DNA from: Mixta tenebrionis
GTDB lineage: Bacteria; Pseudomonadota; Gammaproteobacteria; Enterobacterales; Enterobacteriaceae
Direction of reading: 5' to 3'
Assembly: GCF_006517625.1 (NCBI RefSeq)
Contig: NZ_VHQI01000011.1
Location: 1-64,000, forward strand
DNA: 64,000 nucleotides
Position 1 is the stretch's first letter. The number at the start of each line of letters is the position of its first letter. Both the position numbers and the translations under genes were made by a program. Shown here one piece after another: positions 43,612-52,479 of this stretch. Under the pieces are notes generated by a model. That model was not told the DNA's origin. It made no database searches and worked only from the letters and a program-made list of their open reading frames with translations.

Positions 43612-46443
43612 TTAGCTTTTTTCCAGCAGCGGCTTCAGGAAGCGCGCCGTATGCGATTCTTTGCACTTCGCGACGGTTTCCGGCGTACCCGCTACCAGAA
43701 TCTGGCCGCCGCCGCTGCCGCCTTCCGGGCCGAGATCGACAATCCAGTCGGCGGTTTTGATCACGTCAAGGTTATGCTCAATCACCACGATAGTGTTGCC
43801 CTGGTCGCGCAGCTGATGCAGCACCGTCAGCAGCAGCTGAATATCGGCGAAGTGCAGGCCGGTGGTCGGCTCATCAAGGATATAGAGCGTCTGGCCGGTG
43901 CCGCGCTTCGACAGCTCGCGCGCCAGCTTAACGCGCTGCGCCTCGCCGCCGGAAAGCGTGGTGGCGGACTGACCGAGGCGGATATAGGAGAGGCCGACAT
44001 CCATCAGGGTTTGCAGCTTACGCGCCAGCGCCGGAACGGCGTCAAAGAAATCGCGCGCCTCTTCGATAGTCATATCCAGCACTTCGTGAATGCTTTTGCC
44101 CTTGTACTTAATCTCCAGCGTTTCGCGGTTATAGCGCTTGCCTTTGCACTGATCGCACGGCACGTAGATATCCGGCAGGAAGTGCATCTCAACGCGCAGC
44201 ACGCCGTCGCCCTGGCACGCTTCGCAGCGTCCGCCGCGGACGTTAAAGCTGAAGCGGCCTGGGTTGTAGCCGCGCGAACGCGATTCCGGCACGCCCGCGA
44301 ACAGTTCGCGAATCGGGGTAAATATGCCGGTATAGGTCGCCGGGTTGGAGCGCGGCGTCCGTCCGATCGGGCTTTGATCGATATCGATAACCTTATCGAA
44401 GTTCTCCATGCCGATCACCTCGCGATAGGGCGCGGCCTCGGCAATGGTGGCGCCGTTCAGCTGGCGCTGCGCGATGGGGAACAGCGTATCGTTAATCAGG
44501 GTTGATTTCCCGGAGCCGGAGACGCCGGTCACGCAGGTAAACAGGCCTACCGGCAGCGTCAGCGTCACATCCTTCAGGTTATTGCCGCGTGCGCCGGTAA
44601 TTTTCAGCACCTTGTTCGGATCGGCAGGTACGCGCTGTTCCGGCACTGCGATTTTACGCTTGCCGCTCAGATACTGGCCGGTAAGTGAATCTTCTACCTG
44701 CATGATCTCTTCGGCGGTGCCTTCGGCGACGATCTGGCCGCCGTGAACCCCGGCGCCGGGGCCGATATCAATAATGTGGTCGGCGGCGCGAATCGCATCC
44801 TCATCATGTTCCACCACAATTACCGTATTGCCGAGATCGCGCAGATGGATCAGCGTATCCAGCAGGCGTTCGTTATCGCGCTGATGCAGGCCGATAGAAG
44901 GCTCATCCAGTACGTACATCACGCCGACCAGGCCCGCGCCGATCTGGCTCGCCAGACGAATACGCTGCGCCTCGCCGCCGGAGAGCGTCTCCGCCGAGCG
45001 CGACATCGAGAGATAGTTCAGGCCGACGTTGACCAGGAAGCTCAGGCGATCGCCGATCTCTTTCAGCACTTTTTCCGCAATCTTAGCGCGCTGACCGCTC
45101 AGCTTCAGGTTGCGGAAAAAATCCATCGCATGGCCGATGCTCATCTCAGAGATGGTCGGCAGCGTGGTGTTTTCCACATAGACGTGGCGCGCTTCACGGC
45201 GCAGGCGGGTGCCCTCGCAGGTAGCGCAGGCGCGGTTGCTGATAAACTTCGCCAGATCCTCGCGCACCGCGCTCGATTCCGTCTCTTTATAGCGGCGCTC
45301 CATATTATGCAGCACGCCTTCAAATGGATGGCGACGTACCGAAGTATCGCCACGATCGTTGATATATTTAAACTCGATGCTCTCTTTGCCGGATCCATAG
45401 AGGATCACCTGCTGTACTTTTTCGCTCAGGCTGTTAAACGGCGCTTCGATATCGAATTTCAGATGATCCGCCAGCGAGCGCAGCATCTGAAAATAGTAAA
45501 AGTTACGGCGATCCCAGCCGCGAATAGCGCCGCCGGCCAGCGACAGCTCGGCATTCTGCACCACGCGATCAGGGTCGAAATATTGCTGTACGCCCAGCCC
45601 GTCGCAGGTTGGGCAGGCGCCCGCCGGGTTGTTAAAAGAGAACAGGCGCGGCTCCAGCTCGCTCATGCTGTAGCCGCAGATCGGACAGGCGAAGTTGGCG
45701 GAGAACAGCAGCTCTTCCGCATCGGCGTCATCCATATTCGCTACGATCGCCGTACCGCCGGAAAGCTCCAGCGCGGTTTCAAAGGATTCCGCCAGGCGCG
45801 TCGCCAGATCCTCACGCACCTTGAAGCGATCGATAACGACTTCAATGGTGTGTTTCTTTTGCAGCTCCAGCTTCGGCGGATCGGAGAGATCGCACACTTC
45901 GCCATCGATGCGGGCGCGGATATAGCCCTGCGTCGCCAGATTTTCCAGCGTTTTGGTGTGTTCGCCTTTACGCTCTTTCACTACCGGCGCCAGCAGCATC
46001 AGGCGCGCGCCTTCCGGCTGCGCCAACACGTTATCCACCATCTGGCTCACGGTCTGCGCCGCCAGCGGCACGTCGTGATCGGGGCAGCGCGGCTCGCCGA
46101 CGCGGGCAAACAACAGGCGTAAGTAATCATGGATCTCGGTAATGGTGCCGACCGTGGATCGCGGGTTGTGGGAGGTTGACTTCTGTTCGATCGAAATAGC
46201 GGGCGACAGCCCCTCAATATGATCGACATCCGGTTTCTCCATCAGCGAAAGAAACTGACGCGCGTAGGCGGAAAGCGATTCCACGTAGCGGCGCTGCCCC
46301 TCGGCATAAAGCGTATCGAACGCCAGCGAGGATTTACCGGAACCTGACAGGCCGGTGACAACGATCAGTTTGTCGCGAGGGATGATCAGGTTGATGTTTT
46401 TCAGGTTGTGGGTGCGGGCACCCCGGACTTCGATCTTATCCAT
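43612..46443 (-). CDS. uvrA: Excinuclease ABC subunit A
   Basis: Damage-recognition ATPase of nucleotide excision repair. 943 residues (E. coli 940). Two ABC modules: Walker [21 protein letters not shown] (about 31-50) and [15 protein letters not shown] (about 640). Signatures [16 protein letters not shown] and [19 protein letters not shown], with Walker [16 protein letters not shown] and [15 protein letters not shown]. Zinc modules [16 protein letters not shown]...CPTC and [14 protein letters not shown]...CDQC. Divergent from ssb across a shared SOS box. Confidence 0.98.
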   Translation of the reverse strand: MDKIEVRGARTHNLKNINLIIPRDKLIVVTGLSGSGKSSLAFDTLYAEGQRRYVESLSAYARQFLSLMEKPDVDHIEGLSPAISIEQKSTSHNPRSTVGTITEIHDYLRLLFARVGEPRCPDHDVPLAAQTVSQMVDNVLAQPEGARLMLLAPVVKERKGEHTKTLENLATQGYIRARIDGEVCDLSDPPKLELQKKHTIEVVIDRFKVREDLATRLAESFETALELSGGTAIVANMDDADAEELLFSANFACPICGYSMSELEPRLFSFNNPAGACPTCDGLGVQQYFDPDRVVQNAELSLAGGAIRGWDRRNFYYFQMLRSLADHLKFDIEAPFNSLSEKVQQVILYGSGKESIEFKYINDRGDTSVRRHPFEGVLHNMERRYKETESSAVREDLAKFISNRACATCEGTRLRREARHVYVENTTLPTISEMSIGHAMDFFRNLKLSGQRAKIAEKVLKEIGDRLSFLVNVGLNYLSMSRSAETLSGGEAQRIRLASQIGAGLVGVMYVLDEPSIGLHQRDNERLLDTLIHLRDLGNTVIVVEHDEDAIRAADHIIDIGPGAGVHGGQIVAEGTAEEIMQVEDSLTGQYLSGKRKIAVPEQRVPADPNKVLKITGARGNNLKDVTLTLPVGLFTCVTGVSGSGKSTLINDTLFPIAQRQLNGATIAEAAPYREVIGMENFDKVIDIDQSPIGRTPRSNPATYTGIFTPIRELFAGVPESRSRGYNPGRFSFNVRGGRCEACQGDGVLRVEMHFLPDIYVPCDQCKGKRYNRETLEIKYKGKSIHEVLDMTIEEARDFFDAVPALARKLQTLMDVGLSYIRLGQSATTLSGGEAQRVKLARELSKRGTGQTLYILDEPTTGLHFADIQLLLTVLHQLRDQGNTIVVIEHNLDVIKTADWIVDLGPEGGSGGGQILVAGTPETVAKCKESHTARFLKPLLEKS

Positions 46444-46526
46444 TCACATTTCCCGGATTAACGCAGACTCACCATGCCCGTAACGATACGGCAGGATTGA
46501 ACAGGTCATTATGGCACAAAAAATAA

Positions 46527-46542
46527 CTGAATGTATATCCAG
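46527..46542. promoter_or_regulatory. LexA (SOS) box between uvrA and ssb
   Basis: CTGAATGTATATCCAG fits CTG-N10-CAG with an AT-rich core, at the same place as in E. coli. It probably controls uvrA and one of the ssb promoters. Confidence 0.92.
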
Positions 46543-46668
46543 TAGTCTGTTGCAACAGTGCAAAAAGATCTTCATTATTGGAAGCTCGCTCGGAAGTATG
46601 ATCGGGCAGGCTAGCGTGGTAGAATTTACCGTTTAGACTTTAGTGAATACTCATCGGGAGACGCGAAC

Positions 46669-47217
46669 ATGGCCAGCAGAGGCGTTAACAAAGTGATTCT
46701 TGTCGGGAATCTGGGTCAGGATCCGGAAGTGCGTTATATGCCGAATGGCGGAGCCGTAGCGAATATTACGCTGGCGACCTCTGAAAGCTGGCGTGACAAG
46801 CAGACCGGGGAGACCAAAGAGAAAACGGAATGGCACCGCGTTGTGCTGTTCGGCAAACTGGCGGAAGTGGCAGGCGAATATCTGCGTAAGGGTTCTCAGG
46901 TTTATATCGAAGGATCTCTGCAAACGCGCAAATGGCAGGATCAGAGCGGTCAGGAACGCTACACCACGGAAGTGGTAGTGAACGTTGGCGGCACCATGCA
47001 GATGCTGGGCGGCCGTCAGAACGGCGGCGCTGGCGGTCAGGCCGGCGGCGGCATGGGCGGCGGCAACAATAGCGGCTGGGGCCAGCCGCAGCAGCCGCAG
47101 GGCGGCAACCAGTTCAGCGGCGGCGGCCAGCAGCAGGCGCCATCTCGCCCGCAGCAGCAGAGCGCGCCCGCCAGCAGCGAACCGCCGATGGATTTCGACG
47201 ACGATATCCCGTTCTGA
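46669..47217 (+). CDS. ssb: Single-stranded DNA-binding protein
   Basis: Tetrameric ssDNA-binding protein for replication, repair and recombination. 182 residues (E. coli 178). The OB fold spans about 1-112 ([57 protein letters not shown]). A Gly/Gln/Pro-rich linker follows, then the acidic tip MDFDDDIPF that recruits partner proteins. Divergent from uvrA, with a clear terminator downstream. Confidence 0.98.
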   Translation: MASRGVNKVILVGNLGQDPEVRYMPNGGAVANITLATSESWRDKQTGETKEKTEWHRVVLFGKLAEVAGEYLRKGSQVYIEGSLQTRKWQDQSGQERYTTEVVVNVGGTMQMLGGRQNGGAGGQAGGGMGGGNNSGWGQPQQPQGGNQFSGGGQQQAPSRPQQQSAPASSEPPMDFDDDIPF

Positions 47218-47290
47218 CGAAGAATCACGGTTTAAACGCCAGGCGTCTCTGTCCGCAGCGCGGCGTCAGGCAACGAACTGAAGCATTACG

Positions 47291-47316
47291 AAACCCCGCC
47301 GAAGCGGGGTTTTTTT
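47291..47316. terminator. Rho-independent terminator after ssb
   Basis: AACCCCGC (47292-47299) pairs with GCGGGGTT (47304-47311) around CGAA, followed by TTTTT. It also touches the end of the convergent small gene at 47315. Confidence 0.92.
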
Positions 47317-47623
47317 ATCTGGCTTCGCGGTTTTCTCTGTAATGCTGTTCGCAGCGCTCCTTTGCCTGCTGGCGTAAATCGCGCAGATCGGGCAGGCTGT
47401 CGCCGGAACCGTAGCCCATGGCGCCGCTGGTCGCCTCCTGCTTTTCATCCGCTGCGGCAAACGACAGTTTACCCTGCTGCTGCCACTCTCCGTCCTCTCC
47501 CTGACGGATAAAAATCAGCGCATATTCCGGCATGGATTCATCAACGCCATAAATCTCGTATTTACAGAGAGGCGCCGCATCATCGCCTGGTTCCAGCGTA
47601 TCAATCAGTTGTAGTTCCGCCAT
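47315..47623 (-). CDS. Hypothetical acidic 102-residue protein
   Basis: I do not recognise this family. From ATG 47623 (MAELQLIDTLEPGDDAAPLC), 6-7 nt after AGGAG, it encodes 102 residues. No signal peptide or membrane segment is evident. A beta-rich first half (CKYEIYGVDESMPEYALIFI) is followed by a charged helical tail (DLRDLRQQAKERCEQHYREN). A longer frame to 47761 lacks a start signal. Good ribosome site, ordinary codon use and placement against the ssb terminator all support a real gene. It is convergent with ssb, where E. coli has yjcB further on. Confidence 0.65.
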   Translation of the reverse strand: MAELQLIDTLEPGDDAAPLCKYEIYGVDESMPEYALIFIRQGEDGEWQQQGKLSFAAADEKQEATSGAMGYGSGDSLPDLRDLRQQAKERCEQHYRENREAR

Positions 47624-47947
47624 CGGTAACTCCTGTTGAGCAAATAGCAAGTATAGGTAATTTAATCGCTGTCTGACGGCGCGCCGCCTGATGCCGTTAA
47701 AACGGCGAAGCTCTGCCGTCAGGCATCGCTGAGCGGCGGTGCGGCAAAGCGCCGACGGCACGGGAATGAAGAGCCTCGCCTGTTAGCTGGCGCATCAGTC
47801 GCGCTGTTGCGGGCGTGGCGACAGCGCAGCGGATGATTAAGCGAGAGATACTGACCAAAATATAAACAGGATTTAACTTACTGGCAGGATAACCGGGCTG
47901 CAGTGACGTAGCGGCGGTAAAAGCGCGCTTTTAACCTTAAGGAGACT
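47624..47947. other. Region between the small acidic gene and the chemoreceptor
   Basis: About 320 bp without a gene. It is GC-rich and self-complementary around 47675-47760, then more AT-rich. It contains the divergent promoter of the small gene and leads into the sigma-28 promoter. Confidence 0.4.
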
Positions 47948-47974
47948 TAAACCCTTCTCGTGTCTTGCCGATAT
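47948..47974 (+). promoter_or_regulatory. Sigma-28 (FliA) promoter of the chemoreceptor gene
   Basis: TAAA (47948-47951), a 15-nt spacer, then GCCGATAT (47967-47974). The flagellar sigma-28 consensus is TAAA-N15-GCCGATAA, so 11 of 12 fixed bases match with exact spacing. It ends 32 bp before the start codon, placing the gene in the late flagellar regulon. Confidence 0.85.
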
Positions 47975-48006
47975 ATAAGGTACGGTTCTGTACAGAGATC
48001 TCCTTA

Positions 48007-49554
48007 ATGACCATTAAACGTTGTTCACTGTTTATCCTTTTTACCTTGCTGACGCTATTTCTTATCAGTTCATTGTCCAGCGCCTGGCTGCTGGTGCGTA
48101 GCAATCACTCCCTTGACAGCGTGAATAAAGAAATTCGCGTGGTGCTGGCGATCATCGATCCGATTAACCACAGCCGTAACCTGCGCGTGCATCTGATGGA
48201 GTATATGAAGCAGCTGGAGCAGGGCGATGTGGCGGAAGCCAACGCCAGAATGAGCGGCGTGGATGCGCTGGTGCGTAAAATGGACGACGCCTTTAGCGCT
48301 TACCTACAGGCGCCGCGGCTGGCAAATGAAGCGGCGGCGCTGGAAAGCTACCGCAACGCCTGGCAGGCCTATAAACAGCAGGGAATCGAGCCGTTAATTG
48401 CCGCCGCGCGCAATGGCGATCAGGCAGGATTCGCCAGGCAGATCGCCAGCGTAGGCAGGCTGGATCGTCAGTATGAAATCGCGCTGGATAATGTGCTGGC
48501 GCTGCATGAGGACTATGCCCGGCAGCTTAACGCTACCGCACAGCAGAACTTTACCCTGTCGGTGATGGTGCTGAGCATCTTTGCGGTAATTTTTGTGCTG
48601 ATTATTGGCCTGATTTACTTTCTGCTGAAGAAATACCTGCTCGATTCGCTGCTGGCGGCCAAAGAGCAGTGCAGTAAAATCGCGGCGGGACAGCTGCAGC
48701 ATACCGTTGCGGTAAGCGCTTCGTCGCGCACTGAAATTGCCGACGTGCTGCGCTCCATTGAGCTGATGCGCCTGGAGCTGATCCAAATCATCAGCCAGGT
48801 ACGCGATTCCTGCCACAGCGTGGCCACTGCCTCGCAGGAAATTGCCGCCGGTAATATCGATCTTTCTTCCCGTACCGAACAGCAGGCGTCAGCGCTGACG
48901 CAAACCGCCGCCAGCATGGAAGAGCTGAGCGCGACGGTCAAACAGAATACCGACAACGTCTGCCAGGCGACTCGTCTGACGCAGGAGGCGGTTAAGGCAG
49001 CGCACAGCGGTGAAGAAGTAGCGCAGGCGGTAATTATGACCATGAGCGATATTACGCAGAGTTCGCATAAGATCGAAGAGATTACCTCAGTGATCAACAG
49101 CATAGCCTTTCAGACCAATATTCTGGCGCTAAACGCGGCGGTTGAAGCGGCGCGTGCCGGTGAGGAAGGGCGCGGCTTTGCGGTGGTTGCGGGTGAAGTG
49201 CGCAGCCTGGCGCAGCGCAGCGCCGCTGCGGCGCGTGAAATTGAGGGGCTGATTAAGGATTCGGTTGCGGGTATCAGCCAGGGTTCGCAGCAGGTGGGTA
49301 AAACGGGCGAGGCGATCGCTAATATTATCGATGCCGTTTCACGGGTAAATGCGCTGATGAATGAAGTTTCCACCGCTTCGGATGAGCAGAATCGCGGCAT
49401 TTTGCAAATTGAGCAGGCGGTAACGGAAATGGATGGCGTGACGCAGCAGAACGCGGCGCTGGTACAGCAATCCGCTTCGGCGGCTTCTTCGCTGGAAGAG
49501 CAGGTAAACTACCTGAAAAAAACCGTGGCGGCTTTCCAGCTGCCTGCGCGCTAA
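48007..49554 (+). CDS. Methyl-accepting chemotaxis protein
   Basis: Transmembrane chemoreceptor of 515 residues from ATG 48007. TM1 about 7-30, periplasmic four-helix sensor domain about 31-180 (Tar/Tsr-like; ligand unknown), TM2 about 182-207, HAMP about 208-260, then the signalling coiled coil. Its hairpin tip is SVINSIAFQTNILALNAAVE followed by AARAGEEGRGFAVVAGEVRS (362-400). Methylation-type helices flank it (SSRTEQQASALTQTAASMEE). The C-terminus is KKTVAAFQLPAR, without the NWETF-type CheR tether. No good ribosome site precedes the ATG. Seven A residues (49516-49522) fall at codons 504-506, and the stop codon touches the hexanucleotide array. Confidence 0.93.
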   Translation: MTIKRCSLFILFTLLTLFLISSLSSAWLLVRSNHSLDSVNKEIRVVLAIIDPINHSRNLRVHLMEYMKQLEQGDVAEANARMSGVDALVRKMDDAFSAYLQAPRLANEAAALESYRNAWQAYKQQGIEPLIAAARNGDQAGFARQIASVGRLDRQYEIALDNVLALHEDYARQLNATAQQNFTLSVMVLSIFAVIFVLIIGLIYFLLKKYLLDSLLAAKEQCSKIAAGQLQHTVAVSASSRTEIADVLRSIELMRLELIQIISQVRDSCHSVATASQEIAAGNIDLSSRTEQQASALTQTAASMEELSATVKQNTDNVCQATRLTQEAVKAAHSGEEVAQAVIMTMSDITQSSHKIEEITSVINSIAFQTNILALNAAVEAARAGEEGRGFAVVAGEVRSLAQRSAAAAREIEGLIKDSVAGISQGSQQVGKTGEAIANIIDAVSRVNALMNEVSTASDEQNRGILQIEQAVTEMDGVTQQNAALVQQSASAASSLEEQVNYLKKTVAAFQLPAR

Positions 49555-50311
49555 GCGCTGCGGCTGCGGCTGTGGTTATGGCTGTGGCTGCGGCTGCGGC
49601 TGCGGCTGCGGCTGCGGCTGTGGTTATGGCTGTGGTTATGGCTGCGGCTGTGGTTATGGCTGTGGCTGCGGCTGCGGCTGTGGTTATGGCTGTGGTTATG
49701 GCTGCGGCTGTGGCTGCGGCTGTGGCTGTGGCTGCGGCTGTGGCTGTGGCTGTGGCTGTGGCTGTGGCTGTGGCTGTGGCTGTGGCTGTGGCTGTGGCTG
49801 TGGCTGTGGCTGTGGCTGTGGCTGTGGCTGTGGCTGTGGCTGTGGCTGTGGCTGTGGCTGTGGCTGTGGCTGTGGCTGTGGCTGTGGCTGTGGCTGTGGC
49901 TGTGGCTGTGGCTGTGGCTGTGGCTGTGGCTGTGGCTGTGGCTGTGGCTGTGGCTGTGGCTGTGGCTGTGGCTGTGGCTGTGGCTGTGGCTGTGGCTGTG
50001 GCTGTGGCTGTGGCTGTGGCTGTGGCTGTGGCTGTGGCTGTGGCTGTGGCTGTGGCTGTGGCTGTGGCTGTGGCTGTGGCTGTGGCTGTGGCTGTGGCTG
50101 TGGCTGTGGCTGTGGCTGTGGCTGTGGCTGTGGCTGTGGCTGTGGCTGTGGCTGTGGCTGTGGCTGTGGCTGTGGCTGTGGCTGTGGCTGTGGCTGTGGC
50201 TGTGGCTGTGGCTGTGGCTGTGGCTGTGGCTGTGGCTGCGGCTGCGGCTGTGGCTGTGGCTGCGGCTGCGGCTGCGGCTGTGGCTGTGGTTATGGCTGTA
50301 GCTGCGGTTAA
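49517..50311 (+). other. Candidate Gly-Cys/Gly-Tyr dipeptide-repeat reading frame within the array
   Basis: Read with codons starting at 49562, the array encodes (Gly-Cys)n with seven Gly-Tyr units and one Ser-Cys. It ends ...GYGCSCG followed by TAA at 50309-50311, exactly where the repeat ends. The frame is open from 49517, preceded by TGA at 49514, so about 264 codons with close to 117 cysteines. Most base changes between units are silent here (GGC/GGT, TGT/TGC), while the other two forward frames suffer more amino acid changes. No ATG, GTG or TTG starts this frame. The only ways in are a CTG at 49544 or a +1 shift on the A7 tract of the chemoreceptor gene. Whether it is translated is unknown. 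Confidence 0.35.
49557..50308. repeat. Hexanucleotide array (GGCTGT)n with 83 perfect central copies
   Basis: From just after the chemoreceptor stop codon the DNA is a head-to-tail hexamer array. Phased from 49562 it holds 124 units. Units 49736-50233 are 83 consecutive perfect GGCTGT copies (498 bp). The flanks mix GGCTGT, GGCTGC and seven GGTTAT units (49574, 49622, 49634, 49652, 49682, 49694, 50288), with one AGCTGC near the end. There are no spacers. Degenerate ends with a homogeneous middle are what tandem expansion inside an older array would leave. Confidence 0.97.
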
Positions 50312-51551
50312 TTACTGTTCCGACGTTTGCCTCTCTATCCTGCTGCTATCCGCTTCGGCAGAGCAGGGCGCCGCGCGGGCTGCATCGGGCGTATCCTGCG
50401 GCATGCTGGCTATAAGCGGTTACCTGGCTTGCTCTTTGCTCGTCAGGCCAGGCCTGTTATTGGCCGGTACGGTTCAATGGGGCTGTTCCGTCTGCGTTAA
50501 CGCGCCCGGTTATTAGCGCGGCCCGACCTCTGATAACGACAGCTGCCGCGTTATCGGCTACCTGCTGGCATTATTAGCGCAGCGGTAAATGTTAATGGCG
50601 CAATATTCTGACTGCGGCGCTGCTATTTTCGTTACCTGTTTTTTGCGCGCCGGGCGATGATTTTAAGAAAAGCCTCAGAGCGTAGCGGTGGCTTTTGCTT
50701 TGATTTTCATTCAGCGCTGTTTTTCCACCGGAAAATACCCGGCACAGAAATAAAATTTATGCTGAAAGCAGGCTAATATTGGTCAGGATAAAAACTGGAC
50801 CTGTTATTAAGATTATGCTGATAATAACAGGCAGCGTTAAAAAGATATTTTCTTTACTAACTGACTGATTGTCTTGCCATAACTGGCTTGCGAAGCGCTA
50901 TCGGAATAGTCGCTAAAAGGATTCAACCGGCGTGGAGAAATGTCTACTTTTACTACTATATTGCTAATGTGATCCTTATCGCAATTAGCGCTAAAGCGCG
51001 AGCCAGCGTTAGCTTGAGCGCAGGCTGTCGGGTAAGAGGTGGTGGAGCTGTCGCCGATAAAAAACATTAGCCGTATTGAAATGTTTCTCTGAGGCAGGCG
51101 CTGAATAGCCTTAAATTACCGCAAATACATTAATATTAATAAACTAAGTCCGCCGTATGCGGACGGGCGCGCCGGCCTGTGTCGCGGTGATCTGCGGTGA
51201 GGCGGAAAACAGAGGTCTGTTTCGTCAGGTTTGTAAGGGTAACGGGCTGATATTTATCGGGAAAAAACCTGGCGTCGGGTAAAATGAGCAGGCGTTAATA
51301 GTGTTATTTATCTACGGGAGTAAAGTGCTTCCCGGCCTGTTTCTCTCCTTTCGTAAGAGGAAAACAAACCGGGAAATGTCTGAATTGAAGGGATTTAATG
51401 TGAGAGTGATAAAAGAAAGCCCGAAAATCGATTACGCCTGAACGGAAGAAACAGTTCAGGGGAAAGTGGTACAAGTGGCTGCTTCTTAAAATTTTTATTA
51501 ACTTTACACATTATAGTCTGACGACACAGGAACCCGCTTAACTGTCCTTAT
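50312..51551. other. 1.2-kb region without a recognisable gene
   Basis: After the array no frame looks like a real gene. A 76-codon minus-strand frame (50837-51067) and an overlapping plus-strand frame lack ribosome sites and resemble nothing I know. From about 50600 the DNA is visibly more AT-rich than the core genome. Several inverted repeats are present: AAAAGCC/GGCTTTT (50668-50696), a long imperfect hairpin 51329-51375 with TTCCCGG/CCGGGAA ends, and CCTGAAC/GTTCAGG (51437-51460). This looks like decayed or transferred DNA. Confidence 0.5.
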
Positions 51552-51950
51552 TCATTGGTTATCGCACTGACTGGAAGGATAATGATAAACGCTGCGGCTG
51601 ATATCAAGCAGGCGGCAGCTGCGACGCGTACCAATCTCAAAAGTATCCTGCAAATAGTTCACCGCCTGACGTTTATCGTTAGTAGTGAAAAAGTTTTTCA
51701 CTACGCTTTGCAGCATCGCTTTGTCCGAGGTCAGCGTCTGTAATTCCCGGCTGAGCGCCTGAACTTTTTCCTCCAACTCTTTGATTCTCCTTCCTTCCTC
51801 TGAGGATAAGCCCGCATATTTTTTCTTCCAGCTATAGAAGGTGGCTTCTGAGATGCCCAGATCTTCACAGATATCCTTAACTTTGACGCCACACTCAGAA
51901 GCTTTAATCGCATTGGTGATTTGCTCTTCGGTGTATCGTGACTTTCTCAT
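51552..51950 (-). pseudogene. IS3-family transposase remnant (OrfA plus start of OrfB)
   Basis: From ATG 51950 (MRKSRYTEEQITNAIKASEC) the protein has the IS3-family OrfA layout. A helix-turn-helix with DICEDLGISEATFYSWKKKY is followed by a leucine-zipper coiled coil (IKELEEKVQALSRELQTL) and DKAMLQSVVKNFF. It then continues, without the usual frameshift, into residues typical of early OrfB (RQAVNYLQDTFEIGTRRSCRLL) and stops at SSQCDNQ. The DDE catalytic domain is missing, so it cannot transpose by itself. I could not identify its terminal inverted repeats. Confidence 0.75.
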
Positions 51951-51974
51951 AAATGCTGTTACCTTTCTAATCAA

Positions 51975-52479
51975 TTAATGGATGAGAAAAGCTGCAATAA
52001 TAAATGGATCTGTTCCCCTGGAATATTAAAGCAGCGTATTAAAGTGCGCGATTTGAATGGCAAGCAATAAGTTAAGTTATCCTGTAGAAATATCATCATG
52101 GGATTTCTCTTATTTTAACTTTGGCCTCCTCCCATACCTTCCTCAAAACAAAGTTTTGTTATAGATTCTCTCCCGAACAGTTGAAACGATTTTGATAAAC
52201 CGAAGGTGATCAGGCAACTTGCGTAACGGTAAAAGTGTGCCAGGGTTGTCCTTCAAAATAATTTCTGTGAAATCGTTTACAGGGAAAACAACAGGCCAGT
52301 TTTTATCAGATAATATCTGAGATTTATCTTAATAAAGAGCTGACTGCCGTTATTAAAATAGCTACCAGTCAGGCGTGTTGTTTTAATGTTTTTCCGGTGT
52401 TCACTGTGCGTAATTGTACGTTGTAGACATGGATGTGGTTTTCGTAAGTGTGAGTAGTGGAAATACAAAGGATGCGTCG
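51975..52479. other. AT-rich region between IS remnant and flippase gene
   Basis: About 500 bp without a gene and clearly lower in GC. It contains a perfect inverted repeat CAAAAC-aaa-GTTTTG at 52144-52158 and should carry the promoter of the flippase pair. No JUMPstart/ops element was found. Confidence 0.4.

Noticed and set aside
44743-46122. A 459-codon plus-strand frame
   Set aside because: It is antisense to uvrA, which is intact with all motifs.
49557-50308. The array as a CRISPR
   Set aside because: There are no spacers: units are 6 bp and directly adjacent, and no cas gene is nearby.
49572-50516. A 314-codon plus-strand frame of Ala-Val repeats starting at GTG
   Set aside because: It is one phase of the hexamer array. 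Variants change amino acids in this phase, it runs past the array into non-coding DNA, and it has no ribosome site.
50837-51067. A 76-codon minus-strand frame in the gene-poor region
   Set aside because: No ribosome site, overlaps an equally unlikely plus-strand frame, and resembles nothing I know.
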